The notes: generated from the letters alone by a model not told the origin. Positions 53,548-61,946 are shown, counted from the stretch's first letter. The stretch: 64,000 nucleotides of DNA from JALZEG01 sp035942255 (GCA_035942255.1 DASZDG010000044.1:89483-153482), one strand, 5' to 3'. Translations and numbers: made by a program.

Positions 53548-54372
53548 ATGAGACGTACGGCTCTGATGGCGATCCCGGCGTTGCTGGTCGCCGCGGCTCC
53601 GGCAGGGAGCGCGCCGGCGGCTCCTGCATGCAGAGGCGAGGCCGCCACGATCACCGGCACCTCCGGCGACGACACGATCGAGGGGACGCACGGGCGGGAC
53701 GTGATCGCGGGTCTCGCCGGCCACGACGAGATCGACGGCCTGAGCGGCGACGACCTCGTGTGTGGTGGCGCAGGAGAGGACCTGATCTCCGGCGGTGTGG
53801 GCGACGACGTGCTGAGCGGCGACGGCGGCAACGACTTCCTCGACGCCGACAACGGTGCGGACCTTCTCTACGGAGGCCCCGGGAAGGACGGGCTTCGAGG
53901 AGGTGAGCTCGACGTCCTGCGCGGCGGGGACGACGACGACCTGCTCATCGGCTGGTACAGCGACGACACGATGTTCGGCGGGCCCGGGAACGACGAGTTC
54001 CGCGGGCGCCGGGGCGACGACACGATGTACGGCGGCCCGGGAGACGACTTCTTCAAGATGGACGTCCGCTTCGGCCTCGACACGATCTTCGGCGGAGAGG
54101 GGAACGACGAGATCCAGGGCGGAGCCGACCGCGACACGATCGACGGGGGGCCGGGCGACGACCTTCTGCGCGGGATGGCCGGCCCCGACCGCGTGCGCGG
54201 TGGCGACGGCCACGACATCGTCCGCGTCGGCGAGGGCGACGACCGCGCGGCCGGCGACGCCGGCGACGACACGCTCAAGGGAGGCGTGGGCCAGGACAGG
54301 CTCGACGGCGGCGAGGGAACCGACGAGTGCCTGGACGGTGAAGAGGTCGAGGGGTGTGAGAGCGAGGGCTAG
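53548..54372 (+). CDS. Secreted RTX-type calcium-binding repeat protein
   Basis: 274 residues. Signal peptide to about GSAPAAPA, then about 20 nonapeptide repeats of the GGxGxDxUx type (GGAGEDLIS, GGVGDDVLS, GGPGNDEFR, GGPGDDFFK, GGEGNDEIQ), which fold into a calcium-binding parallel beta-roll. Unlike classical RTX proteins it has an N-terminal signal peptide and no visible type-I-secretion tail. It has no enzymatic domain, so it is likely a surface or matrix structural protein. GAGGAGG lies before the ATG. Confidence 0.87.
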   Translation: MRRTALMAIPALLVAAAPAGSAPAAPACRGEAATITGTSGDDTIEGTHGRDVIAGLAGHDEIDGLSGDDLVCGGAGEDLISGGVGDDVLSGDGGNDFLDADNGADLLYGGPGKDGLRGGELDVLRGGDDDDLLIGWYSDDTMFGGPGNDEFRGRRGDDTMYGGPGDDFFKMDVRFGLDTIFGGEGNDEIQGGADRDTIDGGPGDDLLRGMAGPDRVRGGDGHDIVRVGEGDDRAAGDAGDDTLKGGVGQDRLDGGEGTDECLDGEEVEGCESEG

Positions 54373-54507
54373 CGCGGCCGGCGCGGCGATCGCTCAGGTA
54401 TCACCGGAGTCATCCGCGCGCACCTCCGGCGCGCGGACGCGGTACTTCCCCCTCTTGTCCGGACGATGCCGACGTCGCCGGTCTGCGCGCTGGCCGACCC
54501 GGGGGCC

Positions 54508-56160
54508 CTACATGCGTTCGGGGGCCGAGACGCCCACGAGGTCCAGCGCGTCTGCGATCACGCACCTCGTAGCGACGCACAGCGCAAGGCGGGCCGCGGT
54601 GAGCTCCCCGTCGTCGGTCATGACCTTGCAGTCCCGGTAGAAGGACGAGAAGTCCGACGCGAGCTCCTCGACGTAGCGCGTGACCTTCTGAGGAGCGCGC
54701 TGCGCGGCCGCCTCCGCGACCACCTCCTCGAACGACGCGAGCTTGCGCATCAGCGTGTCCTCGCTCGGATGCTCGAGCCGCGCGAGCGGGGCGGACGGCA
54801 CGTCCGCCGTCTGCCCGCCTTCCGCGGCCCTGCGCAGGATCGAGCAGATCCGCGCGTGCGCGTACTGCACGTAGTAGACGGGGTTCTCCGGAGCCTGCTC
54901 CCGCGCCGCCTCGATGTCGAAGTGAAGCGGTGCGTCGATCCCGCGGGTGAGGAAGGTGTACCGGGCCGCGTCCACCCCCACCTGCGCGACCAGGTCGTCG
55001 AGCGTGACGAAGACCCCCGCCCGCTTCGAGCCCTTCACGGCCTGGCCCTCGGCCGAGATCGTCACGACCTGCACGAGCCTGACCTCGACGTTCCCGCGGT
55101 CGTGCCCGAGGGCCTCCGCCATACCTTTCAGACGCGTGACCGTGCCGTGGTGGTCGGCGCCCCAGAGGTAGATCAGGTGCTCGAACCCGCGGCCGAACTT
55201 GTCCCTCAGGTACGCGGCATCCGCGGCCAGATAAGTCGTGATGCCGTTCGCGCGCACGAGCACGCGGTCCTTGTCGTCGCCGAACTTCGTAGAGAGGAAC
55301 CACAGCGCGCCGTCCCGCTCCTCCGCGAGGCCCTTCTCCTGCAGCTCGTCGAGCGTCGATGAGACCCGGCCCGACTCGTGCAGGGTCCTCTCCGAGAACC
55401 ACACGTCGTAGTGGGTGCCGAAGTTCTCGAGGGACACCCGCATCTCCTGTTGCATCCGCAGCAGGCCCATGTCGCGGAGAACCGCCGCCCGCTCCTCCGG
55501 GTCCGCCTCCACCAGGCGATCGCCGAGCTCGGCGGCGAACTCGCTCGCGAGGTCCGCGACGTAGTCGCCCCTGTAGCCCTCCTCGGGGATCTCCGCGGAG
55601 ACCCCGAAGTGCCGGAGGTAGTGGGTCGCGATCGACTCGCCGAAGAGCAGAAGCTGCCGTCCGTGGTCGTTCAGGTAGAACTCGCGCGTGACCTGATGCC
55701 CCGTCGCCTCGAGCAGGCGCGCGATCGCGTCGCCGACGGCAGCGTGCCGGCCGCTCACGACGTTGACCGGGCCGGTCGGGTTCGCGGAGACGAACTCGAC
55801 GTTGACCTTCTTGCCGCCGGCCGCGTCGCTGCGCCCGTACCGCGCCGCGGGATCGGCGGCGCGCCGCACGACGTCGTGGAGCCACTCCGGTGAGAGGTGG
55901 AAGTTAAGGAAGCCGGGGCCGGCCACCTCGACCTTCGTCACGAACTCCGAGGCCGGGATGCGTTCGACGATCGATTGCGCGAGCTCACGCGGGTTCGCGT
56001 TTCGCTCTTTTGCCGCTGCCAGGGCGACGTTCGTGGACCAGTCACCGTGCTCGCGCCGGCGCGGGCGTTCGAAGTGGATCCTGTCCTTCCACGTCTCGTC
56101 GGGGGCCCCGTCCGCGGCCAGCGCCGCCGACAAGAGCTCGGCCAGGTGGTCGGCGATCAC
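54508..56160 (-). CDS. argS: Arginyl-tRNA synthetase with atypical HIGH motif
   Basis: 550 residues, class Ia, with an N-terminal Add-1-like domain, Rossmann catalytic core, and a DALR anticodon-binding C-terminus (YVQYAHARICSIL, LARLEHPSE). The HIGH signature, normally PTGPLHVGHGR, reads PTGPVNVVSGR (127-138): both His are replaced (Asn133, Ser136) and the Gly is Val135. The KMSKS counterpart is KGSKRAG. The rest (NDHGRQL, WGADHHGT, RLVQVV) is normal. It charges tRNA-Arg; a tRNA-Arg(CCG) gene lies 0.45 kb away on the other strand. Confidence 0.95.
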   Translation of the reverse strand: MIADHLAELLSAALAADGAPDETWKDRIHFERPRRREHGDWSTNVALAAAKERNANPRELAQSIVERIPASEFVTKVEVAGPGFLNFHLSPEWLHDVVRRAADPAARYGRSDAAGGKKVNVEFVSANPTGPVNVVSGRHAAVGDAIARLLEATGHQVTREFYLNDHGRQLLLFGESIATHYLRHFGVSAEIPEEGYRGDYVADLASEFAAELGDRLVEADPEERAAVLRDMGLLRMQQEMRVSLENFGTHYDVWFSERTLHESGRVSSTLDELQEKGLAEERDGALWFLSTKFGDDKDRVLVRANGITTYLAADAAYLRDKFGRGFEHLIYLWGADHHGTVTRLKGMAEALGHDRGNVEVRLVQVVTISAEGQAVKGSKRAGVFVTLDDLVAQVGVDAARYTFLTRGIDAPLHFDIEAAREQAPENPVYYVQYAHARICSILRRAAEGGQTADVPSAPLARLEHPSEDTLMRKLASFEEVVAEAAAQRAPQKVTRYVEELASDFSSFYRDCKVMTDDGELTAARLALCVATRCVIADALDLVGVSAPERM

Positions 56161-56167
56161 GCCCAGC

Positions 56168-56542
56168 TCACCCGACGAGCCGCTCGACGACGTCCAGGAG
56201 GTCGTTGGGATCGAACGGCTTCGTGAGGTACTCGGACACGCCGAAGCTCTTGCCCTTCTCGATGTCGGACTGCTGGGCCTTCGCCGAGAGGAACACGACC
56301 GGGATCGGCTCGGTCGAGGGCTGGGCCTTCAGCTTCTGGCACGTCTGGTACCCGTCGAGGCGCGGCATCATGATGTCGAGGATCACGAGGTCGGGGAGCT
56401 CCCGGGTCGCGATCTCGAACGCCTCCTCCCCGTGGTGCGCCGTCAGGACCTCGTATCCCTCCAGCTCCAGGTTGACCTCGAGCAGGCGCAGGATGACGGG
56501 ATCGTCGTCGCAGATGAGGACGCGTTTCGTCGCATTAGGCAT
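56168..56542 (-). CDS. Single-domain response regulator (CheY-like receiver)
   Basis: 124 residues from an ATG at 56542. ICDDDP holds the acidic pocket, LVILDIMMP has the phospho-accepting Asp, and YLTKPFD has the conserved Lys. There is no output domain. It likely relays a phosphate or binds a partner protein. It lies 7 bases before argS on the same strand, so the two may be cotranscribed. Confidence 0.92.
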   Translation of the reverse strand: MPNATKRVLICDDDPVILRLLEVNLELEGYEVLTAHHGEEAFEIATRELPDLVILDIMMPRLDGYQTCQKLKAQPSTEPIPVVFLSAKAQQSDIEKGKSFGVSEYLTKPFDPNDLLDVVERLVG

Positions 56543-56611
56543 GGGAGGGCTGAGCCTATCGTGGGGGCCGCGGGGGCCCTGCTCGTGATGTTCTAAGGTG
56601 GCCGCACCAGG

Positions 56612-56686
56612 GCCCCCGTAGCTCAGGGGATAGAGCACGCGCCTCCGGAGCGCGGTGCGCAGGTTCGAATCCTGCCGGGGGCACCA
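56612..56686 (+). tRNA. tRNA-Arg (anticodon CCG)
   Basis: 75 bases with encoded CCA. Acceptor GCCCCCG pairs with CGGGGGC; D stem GCTC/GAGC; anticodon stem CGCGC/GCGCG with loop CTCCGGA, so the anticodon is CCG (reads CGG Arg codons); T arm GCAGG-TTCGAAT-CCTGC. All stems pair. The last 13 bases are part of the attachment repeat used by the island downstream, and the gene is left intact on the left side. Confidence 0.97.
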
Positions 56687-56701
56687 AACACATCTGTGCA
56701 C
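56674..56701 (+). repeat. Left attachment repeat (attL) at tRNA-Arg 3' end
   Basis: 28 bases from the 3' part of the tRNA gene through ATCTGTGCAC. They recur at 62197-62224 with a single mismatch (A56690 vs G62213). This is the usual footprint of integration into a tRNA 3' end by a tyrosine recombinase. Confidence 0.88.
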
Positions 56702-56930
56702 CGTCCAGGTTAAACGGCGTGTTTGTCGGATTCGACCCGAGGACGGCAACGGAGTCCCAACTGGCTGGAGCCCGGAGGAGGACCCCGGGTGGACTCAATC
56801 GAGAGCTGCATCGGATCGTTGCCGATGATGAGACACTCCTCTCTCGAAGACCCCCTACATTCGCGTTGGCGCCTCTCTACTAGAGTTCGGACGAAGCCGA
56901 ACAGGACGGTCCCGATCGAGAGGAGACCTG

Positions 56931-59090
56931 ATGGCTTTGGAGGTTGTCCAGGGACAGAGTCGCGATCGGCTGGCGGCGACATCGCTCGCTCGGACGCTCG
57001 CAGGGACCCTCACACGCGGCACCCTCTATCTCGGGTATCCGGTGCTTGCCACTGCCGATGAGAAGGTAGTAGTGGACGCCCTTTTGGTGAGCCCTGACCA
57101 CGGGCTGGTGGCTTTCCTGATAGCCGACGCCCTTCCAGTCGGCGAGAACGAGTGGGACGAGATTGTTGAAGCGCAGGACCGCCTCTTCGCGGTTCTTGAG
57201 AGCAGCCTTCGTCGACACGACACTCTCAGGCGGGGCCGATATCTCGCCATAGATCCTCAGACGGGGACCGTCTTCGGTAGTCAGCCCACGGGGAAGCCTC
57301 AGGATGTGGAAGGCTTCTACGGTTCCTTGGAACAGGTTGTTGACTGGATCGCATCCCTCCCCCCGATCGACCCAGAACGAGAGCGCGCGCTCCAAGCGGC
57401 TCTGCAGCGAGTAACGACGATCAAACCGCGCAAGACGCGCCAGTCCGTGCAACGGACCGATTCTCGCGGAGCGGTTCTTAGGGAGATCGAGAGAAGTATC
57501 GCCAATCTCGACCAATGGCAGAAGGCGGCGGCAATTGAGAGTCCGGAAGGCCCACAGCGGATTCGAGGGTTGGCAGGCTCGGGGAAGACTGTTGTCCTTG
57601 CACTAAAGGCAGCTTACTGGCACACGCAGCATCCGGAATGGAAGATCGCCCTGACATTCCACACGCGTGCGCTGTATCAGCAGCTTGACGACCTTGTCAC
57701 CCGCTTCACGTTCGAGCACAGCAGCGATAAACCCGATCCAAGCCGGCTTCGAATCATTCATGCATGGGGATCGAGGAATCGTCCCGGTGTCTACAGCATG
57801 ATTGCTGCTGCTCTTGACTCGACACCCAGGGACTGGGCGTATGCCCGCAATACATATGGCTTCGACAATGCCTTCCAAGGCGTTTGTCAAGAATTGCTGA
57901 GAATCGCCAACGCGCGGGATACTGCGCCGATTTTCGACGCGGTCCTCATCGATGAGGCCCAAGACCTTCCATCCGAGTTCTTTCAGCTCGTCTATCGGTT
58001 CACGAAGAATCCGAAGCGGATCGTCTGGGCATACGACGAACTTCAGCGCCTGTCGGAGGCTGCAATGCCCGACACCGCGGAATTATTCGGAACGGGTCCT
58101 AACGATGAACCTCTCGTTAGCCTTGAGGCACCGCCAGACGGGCCGCGTAGAGATATTGTTCTCCCCGTGTGTTATCGCAACACTCCCTGGGCCCTCGCGG
58201 CGGCGCACGCCGTCGGGCTGGGCATCTATAGGGAGAATGGGCCGCTGCAGCACCCCGATGATCCGAAGGTCTGGAAGGACATCGGCTACAGCGTTGTCCA
58301 CGGAAGGTTGGAAACCGGAGAACACGTTGTACTCGAGCGAGCGGGTGACAGCTACCCCGCCTACTTCACGAACTTGATCGACCGGGATGACGCGGTCATT
58401 TTGCAGGTCTTCGAAGATGAGCAACGCCAGGACGAATGGGTTGCAGACGAGATAGTCCGCAACATCGGTGCCGACGAACTCGATCCGGATGACATCCTCA
58501 TCGTGCTTCCGGACGTCCGGCGGGCGAGAGAGCGTGCACCTCGACTCATCCGCCTCCTGTCGCAGCACGGAATCCAAGCGCACCTCGCCGGAGTGAACTC
58601 GAGCGTTGACGAGATCTTCATACCTGGCTCTATCGCCATCGCGCACATCCATAGGGCAAAAGGAAACGAGGCGCCGATCGTCTATGCCATGGATGCACAG
58701 TATTGCGCGCGCGGCTTCAACGCAGTCACTCGTCGTAATACGCTATTCACTGCGATCACTCGGAGCCGCGCGTGGGTACGCGTGACTGGCTGGGGGGACC
58801 AGGCATCGGTCATCGGGGCCGAGATAAGGAAGGTCAAGGAACTTCAATACAAGCTGGATTTCACGATCCCCACTCCCGAACAGCTTGCGACACTCCGGCA
58901 CTTGCACAGGGAAAAGCCCGCCGAGGCAGAGGTAGTGATCAAGAGAACCGCAGACAGCCTGACGACATTCTTTGAGGCGCTCGAACGCGGTGACGTCGAC
59001 ATGGCCGATTTGCCTCCGGCAATCCGGACTCGACTCGCGGCCCGAATCCATGAAGAGTCCATCGAGGATGAGAGCCAGAGCGATTCGTGA
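56931..59090 (+). CDS. SF1 (UvrD/Rep-like) helicase with degenerate nuclease-like N-terminus
   Basis: 719 residues after GAGAGGAGA. N-terminal part (about 10-150): beta-rich, VVVDALLVSPDHGLVAF resembles a NERD/restriction-endonuclease fold, but the E-x-K catalytic step is missing. Helicase part: P-loop GLAGSGKT (213-220), DEAQD Walker B (341-345), LPVCYRNTPWAL (motif IV region), HIHRAKGNEAPIVYAM (motif V) and TLFTAITRSRAWV (motif VI). It should unwind or translocate on DNA with ATP. It lacks the UvrD 2B complexity and is shorter than UvrD. Position in a tRNA island with a coupled partner suggests a defence or element-maintenance role. Confidence 0.85.
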   Translation: MALEVVQGQSRDRLAATSLARTLAGTLTRGTLYLGYPVLATADEKVVVDALLVSPDHGLVAFLIADALPVGENEWDEIVEAQDRLFAVLESSLRRHDTLRRGRYLAIDPQTGTVFGSQPTGKPQDVEGFYGSLEQVVDWIASLPPIDPERERALQAALQRVTTIKPRKTRQSVQRTDSRGAVLREIERSIANLDQWQKAAAIESPEGPQRIRGLAGSGKTVVLALKAAYWHTQHPEWKIALTFHTRALYQQLDDLVTRFTFEHSSDKPDPSRLRIIHAWGSRNRPGVYSMIAAALDSTPRDWAYARNTYGFDNAFQGVCQELLRIANARDTAPIFDAVLIDEAQDLPSEFFQLVYRFTKNPKRIVWAYDELQRLSEAAMPDTAELFGTGPNDEPLVSLEAPPDGPRRDIVLPVCYRNTPWALAAAHAVGLGIYRENGPLQHPDDPKVWKDIGYSVVHGRLETGEHVVLERAGDSYPAYFTNLIDRDDAVILQVFEDEQRQDEWVADEIVRNIGADELDPDDILIVLPDVRRARERAPRLIRLLSQHGIQAHLAGVNSSVDEIFIPGSIAIAHIHRAKGNEAPIVYAMDAQYCARGFNAVTRRNTLFTAITRSRAWVRVTGWGDQASVIGAEIRKVKELQYKLDFTIPTPEQLATLRHLHREKPAEAEVVIKRTADSLTTFFEALERGDVDMADLPPAIRTRLAARIHEESIEDESQSDS

Positions 59091-59736
59091 CGATGTCCAA
59101 AATGCCCTTGACTTCCTGCAGGAAGCCGAGCTAGCGCTCTACACCAATCCCGTACTTCTGCGACCCACGCACGTGAGCTGGCACGCCCTTCCGTCCGCCG
59201 GGCCGCTTCTTGGCGACTATGGGTTCACAACGGTAGGTCAATATCTGACGTGGGTGCGCGAGGGCGCGTATTCGGCGGTTCTCCGAGACGCAAGTCTTCT
59301 GCAACTCAGCTTCGATGTGGATGAGGATCTAGTGGTGGGGCACAGACTCGCGTACGTGCCGTGTCCCGTTGTTGTGGACGAGACGTTGCTTGCCGAAGGA
59401 GAACCAGTTGAGGAGGTCGTGTTGCTTCACCTCGATGACGGTAACGGGGAGGAACTGACGCTCCGCTCACCGGTACGGTTCGACTACGACCAGTCTGCCG
59501 CGCATGTGGACCACCCAGCCGCACACTTCAGCATCAACAGTCCTGAGTGCCGGGTCGCTTGTGTGGCACCCGTTCACCCTTACCGATTCATCGACTTTGT
59601 GTTTCGCCATTTCTACCCTGTCTTTCGCGGAGTGCATGACCGCTGGTTTGATTCTGCCGGGCGGCGCAACCTCGGTGGGCGCGTGATAACCGAGGAGGAT
59701 CGAAGTGGAGTCCATCTCATGTGGCCCATCGAGTAA
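59068..59736 (+). CDS. Helicase-linked unknown protein (DUF2290-like?)
   Basis: 222 residues, overlapping the end of the helicase gene by 23 bases, so translation is probably coupled. The ATG at 59068 has AAGAG 11 bases upstream; an ATG at 59050 is also possible. Content: helical start (DDVQNALDFLQEAEL), then beta-rich segments with SFDVDEDLVVGHRLAYVPCP, HPAAHFSINSPECRVACVAPVHPYRFIDFVFRHFY. The last part recalls DUF2290 proteins of unknown function, but I cannot confirm this. HFSINS and HPYRF His residues could be a catalytic or metal site. Likely works with the helicase. Confidence 0.72.
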   Translation: MRARAIRDDVQNALDFLQEAELALYTNPVLLRPTHVSWHALPSAGPLLGDYGFTTVGQYLTWVREGAYSAVLRDASLLQLSFDVDEDLVVGHRLAYVPCPVVVDETLLAEGEPVEEVVLLHLDDGNGEELTLRSPVRFDYDQSAAHVDHPAAHFSINSPECRVACVAPVHPYRFIDFVFRHFYPVFRGVHDRWFDSAGRRNLGGRVITEEDRSGVHLMWPIE

Positions 59737-60043
59737 GGACGTTCCGCGAGGCTCGAGAGGAATAGCAATCCGTACCATGCAGTACCGACACTGACCGGCA
59801 CGGTGGCGTCGGCTAGTTTGCGGCGCGCTGCTCCCGATGTGCAGGATCGCCGCTTCGTCCCAATCATGTGTCCGATCTGCTGAACCTGCGACCGGACATG
59901 CCACGGGTCGCCAGGACGCGGTTAGGGGCTATCGCTCGCTTTTCCCCGCCTCGATGATCTACCGACTAAGACACCCCGACTCAGCCTTGAAAGAAGTGGA
60001 TTCAGCTCCTGATTTCAAAGTATTTTTATACTAGTATTTTTTT
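59737..60043. other. Non-coding gap before the XRE regulator
   Basis: 307 bases with no supported gene. The first 200 are G+C-rich and featureless by eye; the last 50 become strongly A+T-rich and carry the -10 box and palindrome of the regulator gene. TTGAAA at 59987-59992 is too far upstream to be the -35 box of that promoter. Confidence 0.6.
60027..60037 (+). promoter_or_regulatory. -10 box with overlapping palindrome before the XRE gene
   Basis: TATACT (60027-60032) is a near-consensus -10 box 11 bases before the ATG. The perfect palindrome ATACTAGTAT (60028-60037) overlaps it. A regulator bound here would shut its own promoter, so autorepression by the XRE protein is likely. No ribosome site fits between the box and ATG, so the mRNA is nearly leaderless. 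Confidence 0.6.
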
Positions 60044-60304
60044 ATGATCCCAGGTCGCAAACCGCACAGCGCCGAAACTCGGGAACGCGGTCGACAGCTA
60101 GCCGACATGCTGAGGAAGCAACGAGAGAAGCACGGAAAGAGCGCTCAGGATCTGGCTGCCGCTTCAGGCGTTTCTCTCGAGGCAATCCGGAAGCTTGAGC
60201 GCTATGAGACCGCGCACCCAGGTTTCTTCACGGTCGCTGATCTTGCGAAGGCCCTCAAACTCGATCTAGCGAAGCTCGAACGCGGTCAGCGGAAGACGCG
60301 ATGA
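60044..60304 (+). CDS. XRE-family helix-turn-helix regulator
   Basis: 86 residues. The helix-turn-helix lies about residues 20-65 (LRKQREKHGKSAQDLAAASGVSLEAIRKLERYE), followed by TVADLAKALKLDLAKLE, a standard XRE/HTH_31 fold. The N-terminus is basic. Its TGA overlaps the ATG of the next gene by 4 bases, so it is made with that protein. It probably represses its own promoter through the palindrome six bases upstream and may act as the antitoxin-like or control partner of the next protein. Confidence 0.85.
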   Translation: MIPGRKPHSAETRERGRQLADMLRKQREKHGKSAQDLAAASGVSLEAIRKLERYETAHPGFFTVADLAKALKLDLAKLERGQRKTR

Positions 60305-60906
60305 ACGACGCCACAATCTTCGGTTTCGAAGGGATGGTACTGACCTCGGCTCGTCTTTACGGCAGGCAAGTTGACATTGTCTTCAGGCTTCACAGTGCTG
60401 AGATCGATCGCCGAAGCAGCGCCGGCATCGGAGCCTTGCTGGATAGAGACCTCATGGAAGCCGTGGCCTCGCTGCCTCATGGAATTGCTGTGCCTTGGCG
60501 CTCAATAAATCCTGTTGTTCATCCATTCCTCGATCAAGCGCCAGAGGTCGTCTTGCGCAGGAACGCGACTCACGTCGAGCGCCTTTACGTTCCTCCTCTC
60601 CGCGTAGTCGGAGTTCTCAAGCGAACTCGTTCCTGGATGCAGGGGTTGGAAGCAATCAGTCTCTTCGCTCCACATGCACTCCGGGGCCTAATCGTCATGG
60701 GCGACGGGAGCCTCAGCGAGACGCTCTCGAAAGCCCAGCGAATCGGAGTCGGGATCGCGCACAAGGCTCGAGGAGCCCAAACAACACTCCTCACACACCC
60801 GAGCGCACGGTACGTCCGTTCCGGCTCCGCCCAATGGCTATTCAGCGAAGCCGTCTACTGCCAATGGTTGGATCGCTACAAACAGTCCGCCCAAGCCTTC
60901 AGCTGA
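60301..60906 (+). CDS. Unknown protein coupled to the XRE regulator
   Basis: 201 residues, starting inside the stop of the XRE gene (ATGA). It is predicted mixed alpha/beta: MVLTSARLYGRQVDIVFRL, SLPHGIAVPWRSINPVVHPF, GLIVMGDGSLSETLSKAQRIGVGIAHKARG. GVGIAHKARGAQTTLLTHPSARYVRSG near the C-terminus might be the functional part. No known domain is recognised. Tight coupling with a small HTH protein makes a toxin-antitoxin-like or regulated-effector arrangement possible, not proven. Its 3' end overlaps the convergent gene by 31 bases. Confidence 0.7.
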   Translation: MNDATIFGFEGMVLTSARLYGRQVDIVFRLHSAEIDRRSSAGIGALLDRDLMEAVASLPHGIAVPWRSINPVVHPFLDQAPEVVLRRNATHVERLYVPPLRVVGVLKRTRSWMQGLEAISLFAPHALRGLIVMGDGSLSETLSKAQRIGVGIAHKARGAQTTLLTHPSARYVRSGSAQWLFSEAVYCQWLDRYKQSAQAFS

Positions 60907-61946
60907 CCCGGCGCCTCGAATAACACACCGCTTCGGGCTGCGAGCTCATCGTGTGCCACGACCGCCTCCTGGCAACCTGCGCGCCACGCGTTCCTACGTT
61001 TCCTGACTGGCATACCGAGCATCCACTGACCCAGGCGATACCAAGACTCGACCGAGTGGTCATGTGCCTCTGAAACCAACCGCTCATCGGCGAATCTTGT
61101 TAGCGATTTCCCCCCGCAGACTGAACAAAGACACCGTAGGAGACCGTTGTCGCTCGCCGCCTGCCCTAGCTTCGAACCCTTGACGTACGTCCATAGCGCC
61201 GGCACAAAGACGCTGGGTGTCTTGTCGTCGGGAACTCCGCCACCTTTCAACCCGGGTTGGACGAAGTGTCGAACCGATGTGCCCGTGCCTATGGCACCAG
61301 CCTCCGCACCGCACGCCATTGCTCCAAGGGCAGCGAGGTCGGAGCGCAGGAGAGACAATAGTGGGTGGGCGTCGATCAGGTGCACCAGGCCGCGAACGGC
61401 TTGATGACTGTCGAGCGGATCATTTCGGTCTCCACAGACCAACGCGATCCGATCAGAAACGGACGCAACAGAGGAGGCAAGCGAATCCAATCCGTCGGTT
61501 AGCCAGTACTTCGAGACTGGCAGCACTATCAATGACGGCGTTCGGTGACCGTTTCTGGTCACCGCTTCGCAGAAATCATGACCTTCCTCGAGAACCTTCT
61601 CAAGCGCGGCTTGATCACCGTCGGGGACAAAATGAGAGGGGCTGAGAAAAGCAGCGACGTGAAGGCCGGCTTGGCGGGAAATCTCAACATTGTCGGCTCC
61701 TATAAGGCTGAGCTGTGTGGAAGGTTCACGCTCGTACCAGGCCGGATCAAAGATCAAATCGATGTCCGAGCCGGATTGCCGTAGAGCATGAGCGACCTTG
61801 GCGCCGCTTTTCCCCCGAACGATCACTCCATCGGCCACGCGGGCAAGCCGCTCCGCAGTCTCGACGGCGAGCTTGCCTCCGCCATAGACAAAAATCGATT
61901 CAGCAATCTGTCGGTCCTGACGGACTGAAATGGGACTCCTACTCAT
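60876..61946 (-). CDS. TIM-barrel-like protein with TGT/DpdA-type zinc site
   Basis: 356 residues. CLCSVC (Cys272, Cys274, Cys277) followed by His295 and His297 reproduces the C-x-C-x2-C-x(18-25)-H zinc site of tRNA-guanine transglycosylases, with a helical end (SWYRLGQWML) as in archaeal TGT. The middle alternates strands and helices as a TIM barrel would (RTPSLIVLPVSKYWL, DRIALVCGD, GAMACGAEAGAIGTGT). The TGT nucleophile motif DMFDC is not found. Possible roles are base exchange in tRNA or DNA, like DpdA in DNA 7-deazaguanine systems. The assignment is tentative. Confidence 0.6.
   Translation of the reverse strand: MSRSPISVRQDRQIAESIFVYGGGKLAVETAERLARVADGVIVRGKSGAKVAHALRQSGSDIDLIFDPAWYEREPSTQLSLIGADNVEISRQAGLHVAAFLSPSHFVPDGDQAALEKVLEEGHDFCEAVTRNGHRTPSLIVLPVSKYWLTDGLDSLASSVASVSDRIALVCGDRNDPLDSHQAVRGLVHLIDAHPLLSLLRSDLAALGAMACGAEAGAIGTGTSVRHFVQPGLKGGGVPDDKTPSVFVPALWTYVKGSKLGQAASDNGLLRCLCSVCGGKSLTRFADERLVSEAHDHSVESWYRLGQWMLGMPVRKRRNAWRAGCQEAVVAHDELAARSGVLFEAPGQLKAWADCL

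Noticed and set aside
56931..59090. Island helicase as the integrase or replication protein of the element
   Set aside because: It has SF1 helicase motifs only; no tyrosine or serine recombinase catalytic residues or Rep nuclease motif are seen.
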